64,000 nucleotides of DNA, taken from contig NC_069665.1 of assembly GCF_027244095.1 (NCBI RefSeq), positions 1,490,501-1,554,500 of the forward strand. The letters run 5' to 3'. Origin of the DNA: Hemicordylus capensis (taxonomy: Eukaryota > Chordata > Lepidosauria > Squamata > Cordylidae). The notes under the pieces are model-generated. The model did no database searches. It had not been told where the DNA came from and saw nothing but the letters and a program-made list of their open reading frames with translations. Both the position numbers and the translations under genes were made by a program. Shown piece after piece: positions 1-23,200 of the stretch. Each line of letters begins with the position of its first letter. Within the stretch, counting starts at the first letter, position 1.

Positions 1-1759
1 GCAGGCAGGGCCACAGAAGGACGCCTGTTCTCAAGGCAGACGGAAAAGAAGCAGCCACTCGCAGCTGCCTTGGCAGGCATCATTGTGGGGCAACAGGACA
101 CGACCGGCATCGACAATACTCACAACTGGAGACAAAGGCAAGAGTCAGCCAGATGGGACTGCAGCGCGGAGGCGGGAGCCGTTGCTTTGGTAACTGGCCA
201 GAATATGCATGCCCTGCTTTGCCCCCCACCCCAGGAGGAAACACAGGGGCTCTGTGGGGGCAGAAGATCAACACACCTCGGCTGCTCTGCAACCGGGCCA
301 AGGCCTGCTGACGTCGAAGAGCCTGGAGGGTCTTGCTCAGGTGGGGGACAACAGGAACCCCTGGCTTGCTCTAGGGCAGGGGCCCCCAAGCTTGGGTCTC
401 TGGAGGTGGTTGGACTACAGCTCCCATCATCCCCAGCTACAACGGCCAAAGCCACGCTGGCTGAGTGCCCCTCCCATTGCACAGGTGGTTCTGGGGCGGG
501 ACCTGCCCGAACCCACCACACCTGCGACCAGGAGGCCCCTCCCCCTCTCATTCCAGGGGTCGGCTGGGGGATGCAGAGCCCTTGGGCCAGAGATTCTCTC
601 CTTCGCTGCTCCTTCCTGCTGCCCAGAGCTGACCGGTCTCCAAGCCACGTGGGAAGGCTTGGCTCCAATGATCCCGACTTGGCTAGCACAGGCCCCCAGC
701 AGCCTCTGCCCCAGGACCTTTTTTCCCAGGGCTCAGGCTAGAACTCTGCATCATCCTGCCTACCCTGCATCAATCCAGTGTGGAAAGAGGGCTTAGGACA
801 GGGAAGTGGGCAGGGGGGGGGCTCTCCTTCATGGCCCTCTGTCAGGACAGTGGGGCACATTAGAAAACCTCCAGGGTCCGTGTTGGGGAATCCCCCACCC
901 GCGTCTTGCCAGGGTGGCCCAGTTGGGCGTGGGAGGACATCTAGACACCCAACACCTCCAAGGAGACATTGTCACTGGCCCAGGCAGGGAAGCATGGCCT
1001 TGCCATTCAAAGACGACGAGGCCTCGCAGGATCGGGACCAGTTCTCGCAAGATCTTGTGATGGGATCTCACGAGGCTTGCCCCAGCTGTCCGGTCGAGAG
1101 AAGGGAGGACTGGCCAGTGAGGAGGGGCTCTGGAAGAGGGGCTCGGAGTGGAAGGCGCACTGGGGGTACCCTCAGAAGCTCCCCCAGCAAGACATTCTGA
1201 GGCCATCTCAACCCCTTTGCTCCGTGGAAAGCGGGAGGGAGGGCCAGAGGGAGAGCCTTCCAAGGCTACACTCAAGGGCCGGCGGGATTGCGGGACTCGG
1301 AGGAGGGGCTGCTCAGGGAACGCAGCCGCCGCCAGTCCAAAGAGCCCCCGGTTCTCTGCCCGAAGCCAGCGGCAGGATTTCGACCAGCTGCCACCCTCTC
1401 TCAGGCCCAAGTCCTGTGCCAGAGAAGCCGCAATTCCGCGCTCAACAGAACCCATGCAGATCTGTCAAATGGACACCAGTCAGCACCCTTTGCTACCTCA
1501 GTCAAGTGGATTTCTTTGGCAATGGCAGCATCTTGTGCAGGGAAAGAGAGGCACAGGCAGGCTGGACAGTGAAAGGGGGTTAGGGCAGGGGGGCAGCCCC
1601 CGATGGCCATCCCCACTCACAGCGGCCAAAGGCGCCTTCCACGGAGCTTGTGTCTCCACAATGGTCTTGGCACCCAACGCGAGATGAAGACATGATTTAT
1701 GGACAAAGCAAAACTCACAGGTGACTCCCAGGGTGCCCAGTTCCAAAAGTCCACATTTA
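1..1759. other. Spacer downstream of MMP15, no supported gene
   Basis: GC-rich sequence with several overlapping open frames on both strands, none with a recognisable protein. The only identifiable element is a half copy of the palindromic MITE family near 376-470. CFAP20, next to MMP15 in mammals, is not seen here. Confidence 0.6.
376..470 (+). mobile_element. Foldback MITE, half copy
   Basis: Contains the family core: a cccaagcttgggtctc variant, then ttggactacagctcccatcatccccag. The mirror-image second half is missing or degraded. Confidence 0.6.
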
Positions 1760-3874
1760 TGCCATGAGAGAACATTTGTTTTATTCCTGGTCTCCACAAA
1801 AGGCCATGCGCAGGCCGAGCCAGTCCTCCACGCGGCACCATTTTCAAGCACAAAGATGTTACGGCGGTGAAGTTCAAGCGGTGTAGCCCGGAAAACAACG
1901 GAATTAGATTTCCAGCGCGGGGGGGGGGGGGGGCAGGGCGGGGGCTTAGCTCCTGGACCCTCTTCAGGATTAGCAGAAACAGAATAAAGTGATCAAACGA
2001 GGAGAAAGAATCGTTTTGCACAACATATATACAAGTGACGGAATTCAGTTCCCCTTGGTGCCGAATTCAGCACACGCCAGAACAAAACACCAGCCACAAC
2101 CCCCAAAAGGCTGGCCGGAGGCATTCCACAGCGTGCAGCCTGGGCCTTTCCTGCCACTGTTTGGCATACAGCTGCTCCATCCAGCTGTTGCAAGGAGGGA
2201 GTTCTGGGCAAGGGAGGAGCCACACTGGGAGGCCAGGCAGCCCCCCAGGCCCAGCTGCTGTGGCCCACACAGAGGAGGGCTACAAGCCGGCCCTGAAGAA
2301 GGGTGAACACGCAGGAATGGACGAGGCCGAGCAGCAACAGGCGCCCCACCCAGTTCTTCTCGGCCTCCCCTGGGCCTGCAGCCTCCCAGCTGCGCCCCAA
2401 GAGTGTGGACAGCAATTCGAACAGCACATCTCTACTCTCGGGAAGATGCGCGTGCGCAGTCCCCATGGCCAGAGAATGCACATTTGTGGCGCGAATGGCA
2501 CACACAGGTGGCCTGTGGATGGCCCAGCGGTGGCAGGTTGACAAACGGCATCCCTGAGAGGCGGACACAGTCGAGCGAATCACCGGTGGGAGAGGAAGGG
2601 GGCTGGCCCAATGGCCACGCCCTCCACATGTGGCACAAGCCAGGCCGGGCTCCTCCTCCTCCGGAGCGCGGAATCCCCTCTCCTCTGCCCCAAGTAGCAA
2701 CAAGCAGCCTCGGCCCTCCAGTCTCCCCTGGCAATGTCTGGCCACTGGCACAGACGGCAAGCAACTCCAGGGACAGGCTCCTAAGAGGCGGCCACTGGCC
2801 ATCTCCCTCTGGCCACCACCAGGGCCCTGGCCAGATGGACCACCCCACGCAGGGCAGGACCAAAGAAGAGTCACTCCCCCACACAGGCAGAGTGCACAGC
2901 AGTGCCCCCCCCCGCCTCTGGGGCCCTGAATGCCGCACCAGGGGGACAGAAACCGGCAGATATCGGGAAGGTGGGGAGAGGGGAGTGAGGGTCAGCAGTC
3001 ACACAGGGTGGGAAGGGAGGGGAGGCGGAGAGCTGTGCAGGGCCCCCACCTCTGAAGAGCCCTTCTGGCTTCAGAGATTTCAGCAGGAGCAGGAACTACA
3101 GTAGAAACATTTCCCAAATTTTGCTCTGCGGCCAAAGAGGCTGGGGTGTTTTGTTCTTAAACAAAAAGAAAGTCAGGCTTTTTGGGATGCCAGTTTCTGA
3201 ACAGATGGCATCCAGAGCCTACGGCACCCCACCCACGGCGGCGGCTGGAACAAGCCTCTGCATTGTGTGCCGGTTTGGAGGGGGGAGGCGGCACGTTGCG
3301 GTTGGAGCCCAGAAAGCCCCCCGCCGAGTCTGCGACAGGCAGCACCAGACAGACACCAGGACACAGTGTGGAAAGCACATGCAGAGAGAGGGCACAGATC
3401 CCCAACGGTGAAGCAGCTCCATCCTGGCCAGTCCGTTTTCAGGCCTGGCACGGTGACCCCGACCTAGGCTTGCATGAACCCAGTCCCAGAATGGAGGAGA
3501 AGATCCACAGGATTAACCTCCAGCAGCTGGAGAAAGCCACACACCCCCAAACTGGGGACTCTGCCAGAGGATCAGGCCGAGTCCACAGCACGTGAGAGAC
3601 CAGCCCTCCGTGGTGCCCGAGGAGAGCCTGGACCTCCCTGAGGCACAAAGGTGTGGGCACAAAACCCTCCCGGGAGGAAGCCACATGGTCTGCTTTGGAC
3701 TGGGGAGATGCAGCGGCGAGCCAGGCCCAGAGACCCACGGCGGCTCCTCCTCCTCCTCCCAAGCCCAGGAGGCAGTGCTCCCCTGGGCTCCAGTGCCCTT
3801 CGCCAGCCCACCCGCTTGGAGAGGGCAGGGTGAGAGCGGAGCATCAGGCGTGCCAGTCTGGTGGCACTCCGGCT
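1760..3874 (-). other. MMP15: MMP15 3' untranslated region with poly(A) signal
   Basis: The terminal exon probably continues from the stop at 3875 to near 1760. A canonical minus-strand AATAAA lies at 1785-1780, about 2.1 kb past the stop, and no minus-strand AATAAA nearer the gene stood out by eye. A G-run of about 14 at 1920 and GC-rich low-complexity stretches occur inside. The exact end is inferred. Confidence 0.55.
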
Positions 3875-16418
<12,544 letters not shown>

Positions 16419-17728
16419 GCTGGGCGCTGCGTTCTCTCGGTCCGCCGCCGGCCGCACGACGAATCTCCGTCCGCGCTCCGCTCGGCCCTGGCCGACCCCC
16501 GGCCCGGCTCGCCCCTACGCGCCGCGCGCCCCTGGCTGGGGCTGCTGCTGCGGCCGCCACCCGGCCACTGCCATGGCCGGAGGAGCGCGGGTGCCGCCGC
16601 CGCCGCCTTTGTCTGGCGAGCTGGGCTCCGGCCTCAGCGCCGCGCTCGCCCCATCTGGTTGGCTGCTCGCTCGGCCCGCCGAGGGGACGGAGGAGCGCCG
16701 CCCGCCCCGTCGCCGCGTCCTGGGCTGGGCTTCGGCGCCGAACAGCGGCGCTTTCTATGGGCTGCTGCTGCCGCGCTCCAGGGTTGCGCAAGCATGGGTT
16801 GCGATTCCGGGGGGGGAGGGGGGAGGAGGAGGAGTTTGCCTTCCGCGCAGCGAAGCTGCAGGCAGCGGGGGGGGGGAGCCCCTAGAAGCCCCGGGCCAGG
16901 ACAGGAGGAGGCGGGCGCCCGGACTCCACAGGTGGCTCTGCCACTTGGCGGGGGGGCGGCCCGTCACCCCCGAGGTCAGCACGATTCGGCAGCACTGCTT
17001 GCTTGGGCGGCAGCCGCCACCCTACCGGGCTGGCTGCTGGGTGTGATTCACACAAACACCCCCCTCTGCAAGGTGGCGACCAAGGCTGAGCAGGAAAAGC
17101 CGCCGCCGCCGAGCTTGTGCCTCCTTGAACCTGCAATGTATGGGACAAGTCTGGGACTGGCCAAAGGGCCCACAGCTGGCCCAACGGCGTTGCACAAGAG
17201 CAGTGCACCAAGTCTCTCCCCCCCACCTTCCTCTGGTTCCTGAGCTCGGTGGTTGTGCTCTTAAACATGCTCCAGCTGGGAAGGAAAGTCCCCCAAAATC
17301 CAGCAGGATTTCCTGCAGACCCGGGCATTTAGTACCAAGAAGGGAGCAGATGCAGCTTTTAAGAGCACCCAGAAAGAACGAGCAGCACAAAGGTGAGACC
17401 TGCCAGGTATGAACCCTCCCAAATGCAATTTCTGCTCAGGGCCAGCCTCTGGCCTTCTGTTTATTTAATGTGAAACTTGCCTTGGACTTTGTTCCTACTG
17501 AGATAGATAATACTCCACCCAGCAGTCACGGGGTCACTGGAGCCAGAGCCTTTGTAAAGATTTTCTGATCTTTCCATGTCCTTGTTCTACCACTTAACAT
17601 TTAGTCCTGGTTTGTGCTCATCACTCGTAGCTGATCACATCCTCTGCCACAAAATAAGAGCAACCCTGATCCATTATTATTTTTATTAGAAATATTTGTA
17701 TATCACCTATTACCAAAAAAGTGGTTTC

Positions 17729-17790
17729 AAAGTGGTCCCCTTGGGTCCCCAGATGCCGTTGACTACAACTCCCATCTGTCTCTCCAGAAA
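17729..17790 (+). mobile_element. Foldback MITE, half copy
   Basis: Left arm cttgggtccccagatgccgttgactacaactcccat. The right arm is lost. Confidence 0.6.
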
Positions 17791-18171
17791 TCTGGAGATG
17801 TGGTCCTCCTGAGCAGTGCCTGGCTGAGAGCCCCCCCCCCATCTTGAGCTTTTGTAGAGGAAGGACAAGGCATAAACAAGACAGCTTCTGGCATTTCCTT
17901 TCTTTGTAACTGGACTGCAAGACCTGCATGGGCCCAGTGAATATTTGATTTTAAGTGGGCTCTTCCTTTCTGCTTCCTGTCCAACATTAGCAAGTGAGGC
18001 ATTCAAGACAAAAAGCTGTTCTTTGCATCACTTTTACCTATTGAGGGAATCCAAACGGCAATGCAAGCCTGTGCATAGGAACCAGCAAGACCCTGTCTCC
18101 TTACCACTGCCGGGTGCACAGACGTTGGATAAAACATCAGTGGGCAAAGAAACAACACAACAAAAAGCTGT

Positions 18172-18398
18172 TCTCTGTAAGAGCCGCCCTGCTGGATCAG
18201 GGCCCAAGGAGGCCCAGCCAGCCCAGCATCCTGTTTCCCACAGTGGCCCACAACCAGAAGGTGAAGGCGTGCCCCCTTCTGCTGTTGTTCCCCTCCAACT
18301 GGTACTTGGGTATCCTGCCTCTGAGTCTGAAGGTACCTCTACAGCCATCAAGACCAGGAGCCACTGAGAAGACTCTGAATTTGTCTGAGCCCCTCTAA
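18172..18398 (-). mobile_element. CR1-like LINE 3' end
   Basis: Contains ccctgctggatcagggcccaaggaggcccagc, tgtttcccacagtggcccac and ggtatcctgcctctgagtctgaagg, as in the other copies of this family. Confidence 0.7.
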
Positions 18399-18496
18399 AA
18401 GCCAACCAAGCTGGCGCCACCAGTGTTAGTTTCATCTGCGTGTGGAATGAATGAGTCTTGTTCCAGGTGGCAGGATCAAGGCAGTGTGCGCCCAAG

Positions 18497-18580
18497 AGTG
18501 GGACCTTGCTGATGCAACCTGAGCGGGATCTAAAACTGGACGTCAAAAATACGTGTGCACACCTTAGAGGGAATACTGGT
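18497..18580 (-). mobile_element. hAT-type MITE fragment (TTCCCTCTAA-ended family)
   Basis: On the minus strand it reads cagtattccctctaaggtgtgcac and later cgctcaggttgcatcagcaagg, matching the better preserved copy at 44126-44304. Confidence 0.55.
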
Positions 18581-19274
18581 CACCATGTCTGGTGGCATGT
18601 GCTACCCTTTTGCAGTTATTCGGACACGGCTGGAGGTCTAAGAACAGGCGACTTTGGAGCAAGGAAAGAGGTGCTTTGGCAAAGGCCGCCTTCCACCCCT
18701 TTACGGGAGCGGAAGCCCCAAGAGAGCCCCATGAACGAGGATGCTGCCAGTACAGCCCCGGCCACGACGACACTATCCATGTAAAGCAAATGAAGGCCAG
18801 TTTCATCGCCACGGCTTCTCTGAGGAACCCCAGAAGCTGCAGCCTGATGTGCGTGCAGAGCATTCCCCATGAGAGAGCTCCAGGGCTCTTCTGGAACCGA
18901 GTGGGGCCCGGCAGGAGAGACTAATGGTTGCATTCTCTGCTGCAGCTGATGGGTTTGTCACAGCAGTCCCCTTGGTTTTGCAAGCAAAGGCAGTCAGGAA
19001 GCCGGCCCCGACCCCTGGTGGTGAGCTGGGAGAACACCGTACGTGGAAAACCACCCGCCCGCTCTCCCCTCCGGGCCATCCATGAGGCACCCCCAGAACA
19101 AACCCTTAAAGACACAACAATCAAACCAAATAATACCAATAAATCTGCTCTTGCATTGCTCTTTTTATCTGGCTAACCGACCAGTCCAACAGGGTAAGAG
19201 TCTTTGCCGCTCCCACTGGAGAGGGACACCTTGGGGCCAAAACTCTCTTGGGGGAGGGGTAGCATCAGCTAGAA

Positions 19275-19345
19275 CAGGGAGCCCCAACCCTGGTCTCCAG
19301 AGGATGTGTGGCTATAACTCCCATCATCCCTAGCCAGGAGCAGCT
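19275..19345 (+). mobile_element. Foldback MITE, half copy
   Basis: Reads cagggagccccaaccctggtctccagaggatgtgtggctataactcccatcatccctagcc. Confidence 0.55.
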
Positions 19346-19569
19346 CATCTGGAGGAGCCCGGGGGGGGGGGGGGGGCGGCCCCAGAGGAGGCACAGCTGC
19401 CTCTGCTTCCTGGAGCTCCGTTTGCTCCTCCCTCTCTCCCTCCCTGCCTGCAGGTTGGCCATGTGTCAGGTAGAGCTGCGTGGTTAACAGCACAGCTCTA
19501 CCTGACGCATGGCCAGCCTGCAGGCAGCATAGCACTTATTAACACTGGCCGCTCTTGTCTCTAGCGGCG

Positions 19570-19650
19570 ATGGCTTGCAAGCTGTTGTGGCTGGGAATGA
19601 TGGGCTTGCAGTCCAGCCATGTCTGGAGACCCAAGGCTGGGATCTCCTGA
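19570..19650. mobile_element. Foldback MITE, half copy (right arm)
   Basis: Right arm ttgtggctgggaatgatgggcttgcagtccagccatgtctggagacccaaggctg. Confidence 0.55.
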
Positions 19651-20101
19651 GCTGAAGGGACCGGCAGAGCTTCTTGCGGGAGGATGCTCTCATCTTGCAA
19701 GACAAAGTCCTGAAGGGGCAGCTCCAGGAGGAATTCCATTCCACTGCCTCCCACCATTAATCCAGAATAATTTCCAGTCGCCTCCCAGGACAGGATTGAA
19801 GTTTCCAGGACAGTTGAAGTTTCCATCAGTGCTTGCTCCACCAAACCCTTCAGTGGCTCCTCATGGAGCACCAGTGCAGAGCACTGCCAACATCTTCGAG
19901 CATTGCCAACATCTTGAAATGCACACAAAGGCAAAACGACACTCCCCGATCAGTCGGGGGCAGGCTGCAACCCTGCCGAGCACGTCTTCTTCTTGAGCCT
20001 TGCATGAATCCGGCCGTGGCTTCTTCTTCCCATTCCCCCCATCACAGCTCAAGGGCTGCCCAGTCCCATCACTGGGGCCCATCCTGCAACCTCCAGGGCT
20101 T

Positions 20102-20206
20102 CTACCGCAGAGGGAAGGAGAAGAACTTCTTGCCGGACTTGCAGCGGATTTCGGTCCCAGGGAGTCGCAGGAGGTATGAAGAGTCCTCAAAGCCGTCCAC
20201 GATCTC
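20102..20206 (-). CDS. USB1: USB1 coding exon 7 and stop
   Basis: Encodes [20 protein letters not shown] and [14 protein letters not shown], with stop TAG at 20104-20102. The human counterpart ends KSGNKFFSMPLK. Confidence 0.95.
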   Translation of the reverse strand, partial: EIVDGFEDSSYLLRLPGTEIRCKSGKKFFSFPLR

Positions 20207-23200
20207 CTGGAAAAGACCAACGAAGGGAGAGTCAGCTCCTGCAGACGGCTAGCTTGGGAGAGGATGAGCAGATTGGGTCAACTTATCCTATCCCCTATCG
20301 ACTTGCAGAAGCCGTCAGCAGGAAAAGGCATTGCTCTCCCAGATGGTCCCCTCTACACTGGCGCCCAGTTCAAGACGCTGGTTTTGACATTTCTAGCCTT
20401 TCACAGCCTGGTCCCGCATCCCTCGGGGGTGCCTTCTCCTGTCTGTACATCCATGTGCCTCTGCTATGCCTTCCACCTTTTACAGAGATAAGAACCCAAT
20501 GCAGCGGGGCCTTTTCAGCTGTGGCCCCCTCTCTGTTCTGGCTGCCCCCTCGTCTGCAAGCATCTCCTCACCAGATGCTCTTTGAGGCACTTCCGCAGGT
20601 CGGAAAGGCTATGAGCAAACTCGGGCTTGCAGCCCCACACCTCTTTTTCAGCCCCAAAGCCAGACCCCTTAAACCTCCTTGCTGCCTACAGACCCCCAAG
20701 TCGGTTACCTGCAGCTCCTGGAGACAGCGGCCTTGGAGGGTTTCAGACAGGTTCCCCACACACCATGCGAGGCTGAGATGGAACGAGGGATCCTGCAGAG
20801 AAGCCGGCACAGACCAGAAGCAAGGATCAGGGAAGCAGCAACCACTTTGCAAGCACCGTTCCCATCCCAGAACCCGGGAGCACCTCTGAGATATTCATTA
20901 GCACTAACCCTGCCATTGCTAGGTGGGAGCTGAGCACTACTCTTTCTCTTTCATAGAAATGGGGCTCCACGGCAAGAGAAGAGAGGCTGTGGAGGCTGCT
21001 AGAGCACTTGTCATATTTCTGCTGTGACAGGTCTGTGCACCCAAGAGGGGGCCTTCTCTGCTGCAGCACCCACACTGTGGAACTCCTTGCCACAAGAGAT
21101 CCATCTAGCCTCTTCTTAACTGGTCTTCTGCAGTTGGCTGAGGACTGTTCCATGTCTGCAGGATTTCAGCCTGACTTTTGTTTGATTTTCTTTTTGCTCC
21201 TGCCAGAGTGTGTGCGAGTTTAAAGGGGGGGGGGATGTGTCTGTTCTCTTTGTTGTGTAGTAGGATTTAAACAGCTATACTGAGTTGTTTTTAATTTAAG
21301 CTTTTAGTCACCCTGAGCACTTTATTTTGAAGTGGAAAAGCATGCTAAGAGTCTCGAAAAGAAATAATAAATATATAAAATGGGGCAGGCAGCCTAGATC
21401 TGGGGCATCTTACTGGACTTGAAACAACAACAACAAAATATTTATATACCGTTTTTCAACAAATGTTTCCAAAGTGGTTTTACAGAGAGAAATAATAAAT
21501 AAATAAGATGGCTCCCTGTCCCCAAAGGGCTCACAGTCTAAAAAGAAACATAAGACAACCACCAGCAACAGCCACTGGAGGGATGCTGTGCTGGGGATGG
21601 AGAGGGCCAGCTGCTCTCCCCCTGCTCAATAAAGAGAATCGCCACGTTAAAAAGGTGCCTCTTTGCCCAGTTCAGCAGGCGGAAGATACATTCAAGCAGG
21701 GCATCCTTCCCAGAGGTTCTCAAGCATGGCTCCCCAGAGAGTGGACTACAACTCCCATCATCCAAAAGCCAATGTGGCAAGGGATGGTGGGGGTTGTAGT
21801 CCATCTGACATCTGGGGACCCAAACTTGAAAACCTCCGCAGTAGTGCATCTAGAACAATTTCCTTGGAAGAAAACGAGGGACAGAATTCCTTGGAATGGG
21901 TCAGCCATGTGGATTTTCAGCAATGTTCAGTAACAAGGATACAAGATTGCTGCTGACGTTTCCACACAGATCTCTTTGAATAAGAAGAACCCTGTAGCTA
22001 AATTGGGGCCAGTGAAGTAATTAGGTATAAAAATCTCTTCTCTAGGGGCCAGTCTCTTTAAAGATCACTATATGCCTTCAACAGAAGGACACCAAAGACG
22101 ATCAAAAATGGGAAGAGGTCAACATTGCATAGCTGAGGTAAATAGCTACTAGGATTCTACATTTCTTCTTTGGAACTCCTGCTTTTAAGAAGCTGCTATA
22201 CACCTCAGAGCCTTCATCGCAAGAGGCCAAACCAGTAATGAATACTGAAGCTTCCTGGCAGACTCAGTTTGGCCATTTTTCCATCCCTGGCCTAAGCCCG
22301 CACAACTCTACCTGAGGAATGGCCAGCCTGCCGGCGGCGTGGCTCTCCTTACCGCGGGGCGGGGCGGGAGAAAGGAGCATTGGTCTTACCTGTGAAGGGC
22401 TCTTTTTCCCTGCAGTTGGAGCTCAGGGGGAAAGAGTGGGACGAGGCACTGAGCATGCTCAAGACAGGCTGGAAGTTAAATATGCAAGTTCCTGACGCCG
22501 GAGGGCACCAATCCCCACTGATCCTCTTTGGCCCACAAAACCGATGCCCTGGAGAAAACGGAGTTGGCGGTAGCTGCCTTGACGACAGTGGCAGATGCTT
22601 CGTGGGCCTTTTTGAGCAATAGATCGCATTTCCTGTCCTCCGTGGTTTTTAACTGTTCCTCCGTATTTATGAGCGTTTGCACAACCAGTGGGTCAATGCG
22701 TGGGGCAGCCAGAAGGGATATAACCTCTGGAAGTAGAGAACAGTGCTTCCTAGGGTAGCTCCCAAGGGGTCTACAGGAGGCTGGCTGTTGCGATTCCGCC
22801 AGCACGACCTTCCTAAAAAGATCTGGGAAGGGAACCAGGGAAGGGGGTGGGGGGGGGCGGGGTAGTGGCGGAAGGAAACACGTTCTGATCCAAGTTTGAC
22901 ATCTGTGTAGTCTCAGCAGGGGAGACATCATTAAATAGTATGTTTAGCTTTAGACAGAAGCATATCAAAGTCAGATGAAGTAGGAGGAAATCGGGGCTAT
23001 GGGAGCATAGCCCCTTCCTCAGATAACTCCCCTTCTTCCTTATCTGGATCCAAAGTTTCAAAAGGTTCCGGAGATTCAGGATTAGATGCAGCAGATTCTG
23101 AGTCAGGGAGGAACATTGGCAGGCGGAGGTAACACTGGTGGAGCGGGATTAAGGAGAGGAAGGGCTGGGAGAGATGGGTAAGAGGGAAGAGGAGGCAAAG

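Larger units (their letters stand above)
17050..20101. other. Spacer between MMP15 and USB1
   Basis: No recognisable gene. It holds MITE halves, one CR1-like fragment and a hAT fragment (listed separately). The USB1 3' UTR must begin at 20101 and run downwards, but I see no convincing minus-strand AATAAA near it. Confidence 0.6.

Noticed and set aside
1-1700. Search for CFAP20 next to MMP15
   Set aside because: No exon resembling this highly conserved protein is present; it probably lies outside the window.
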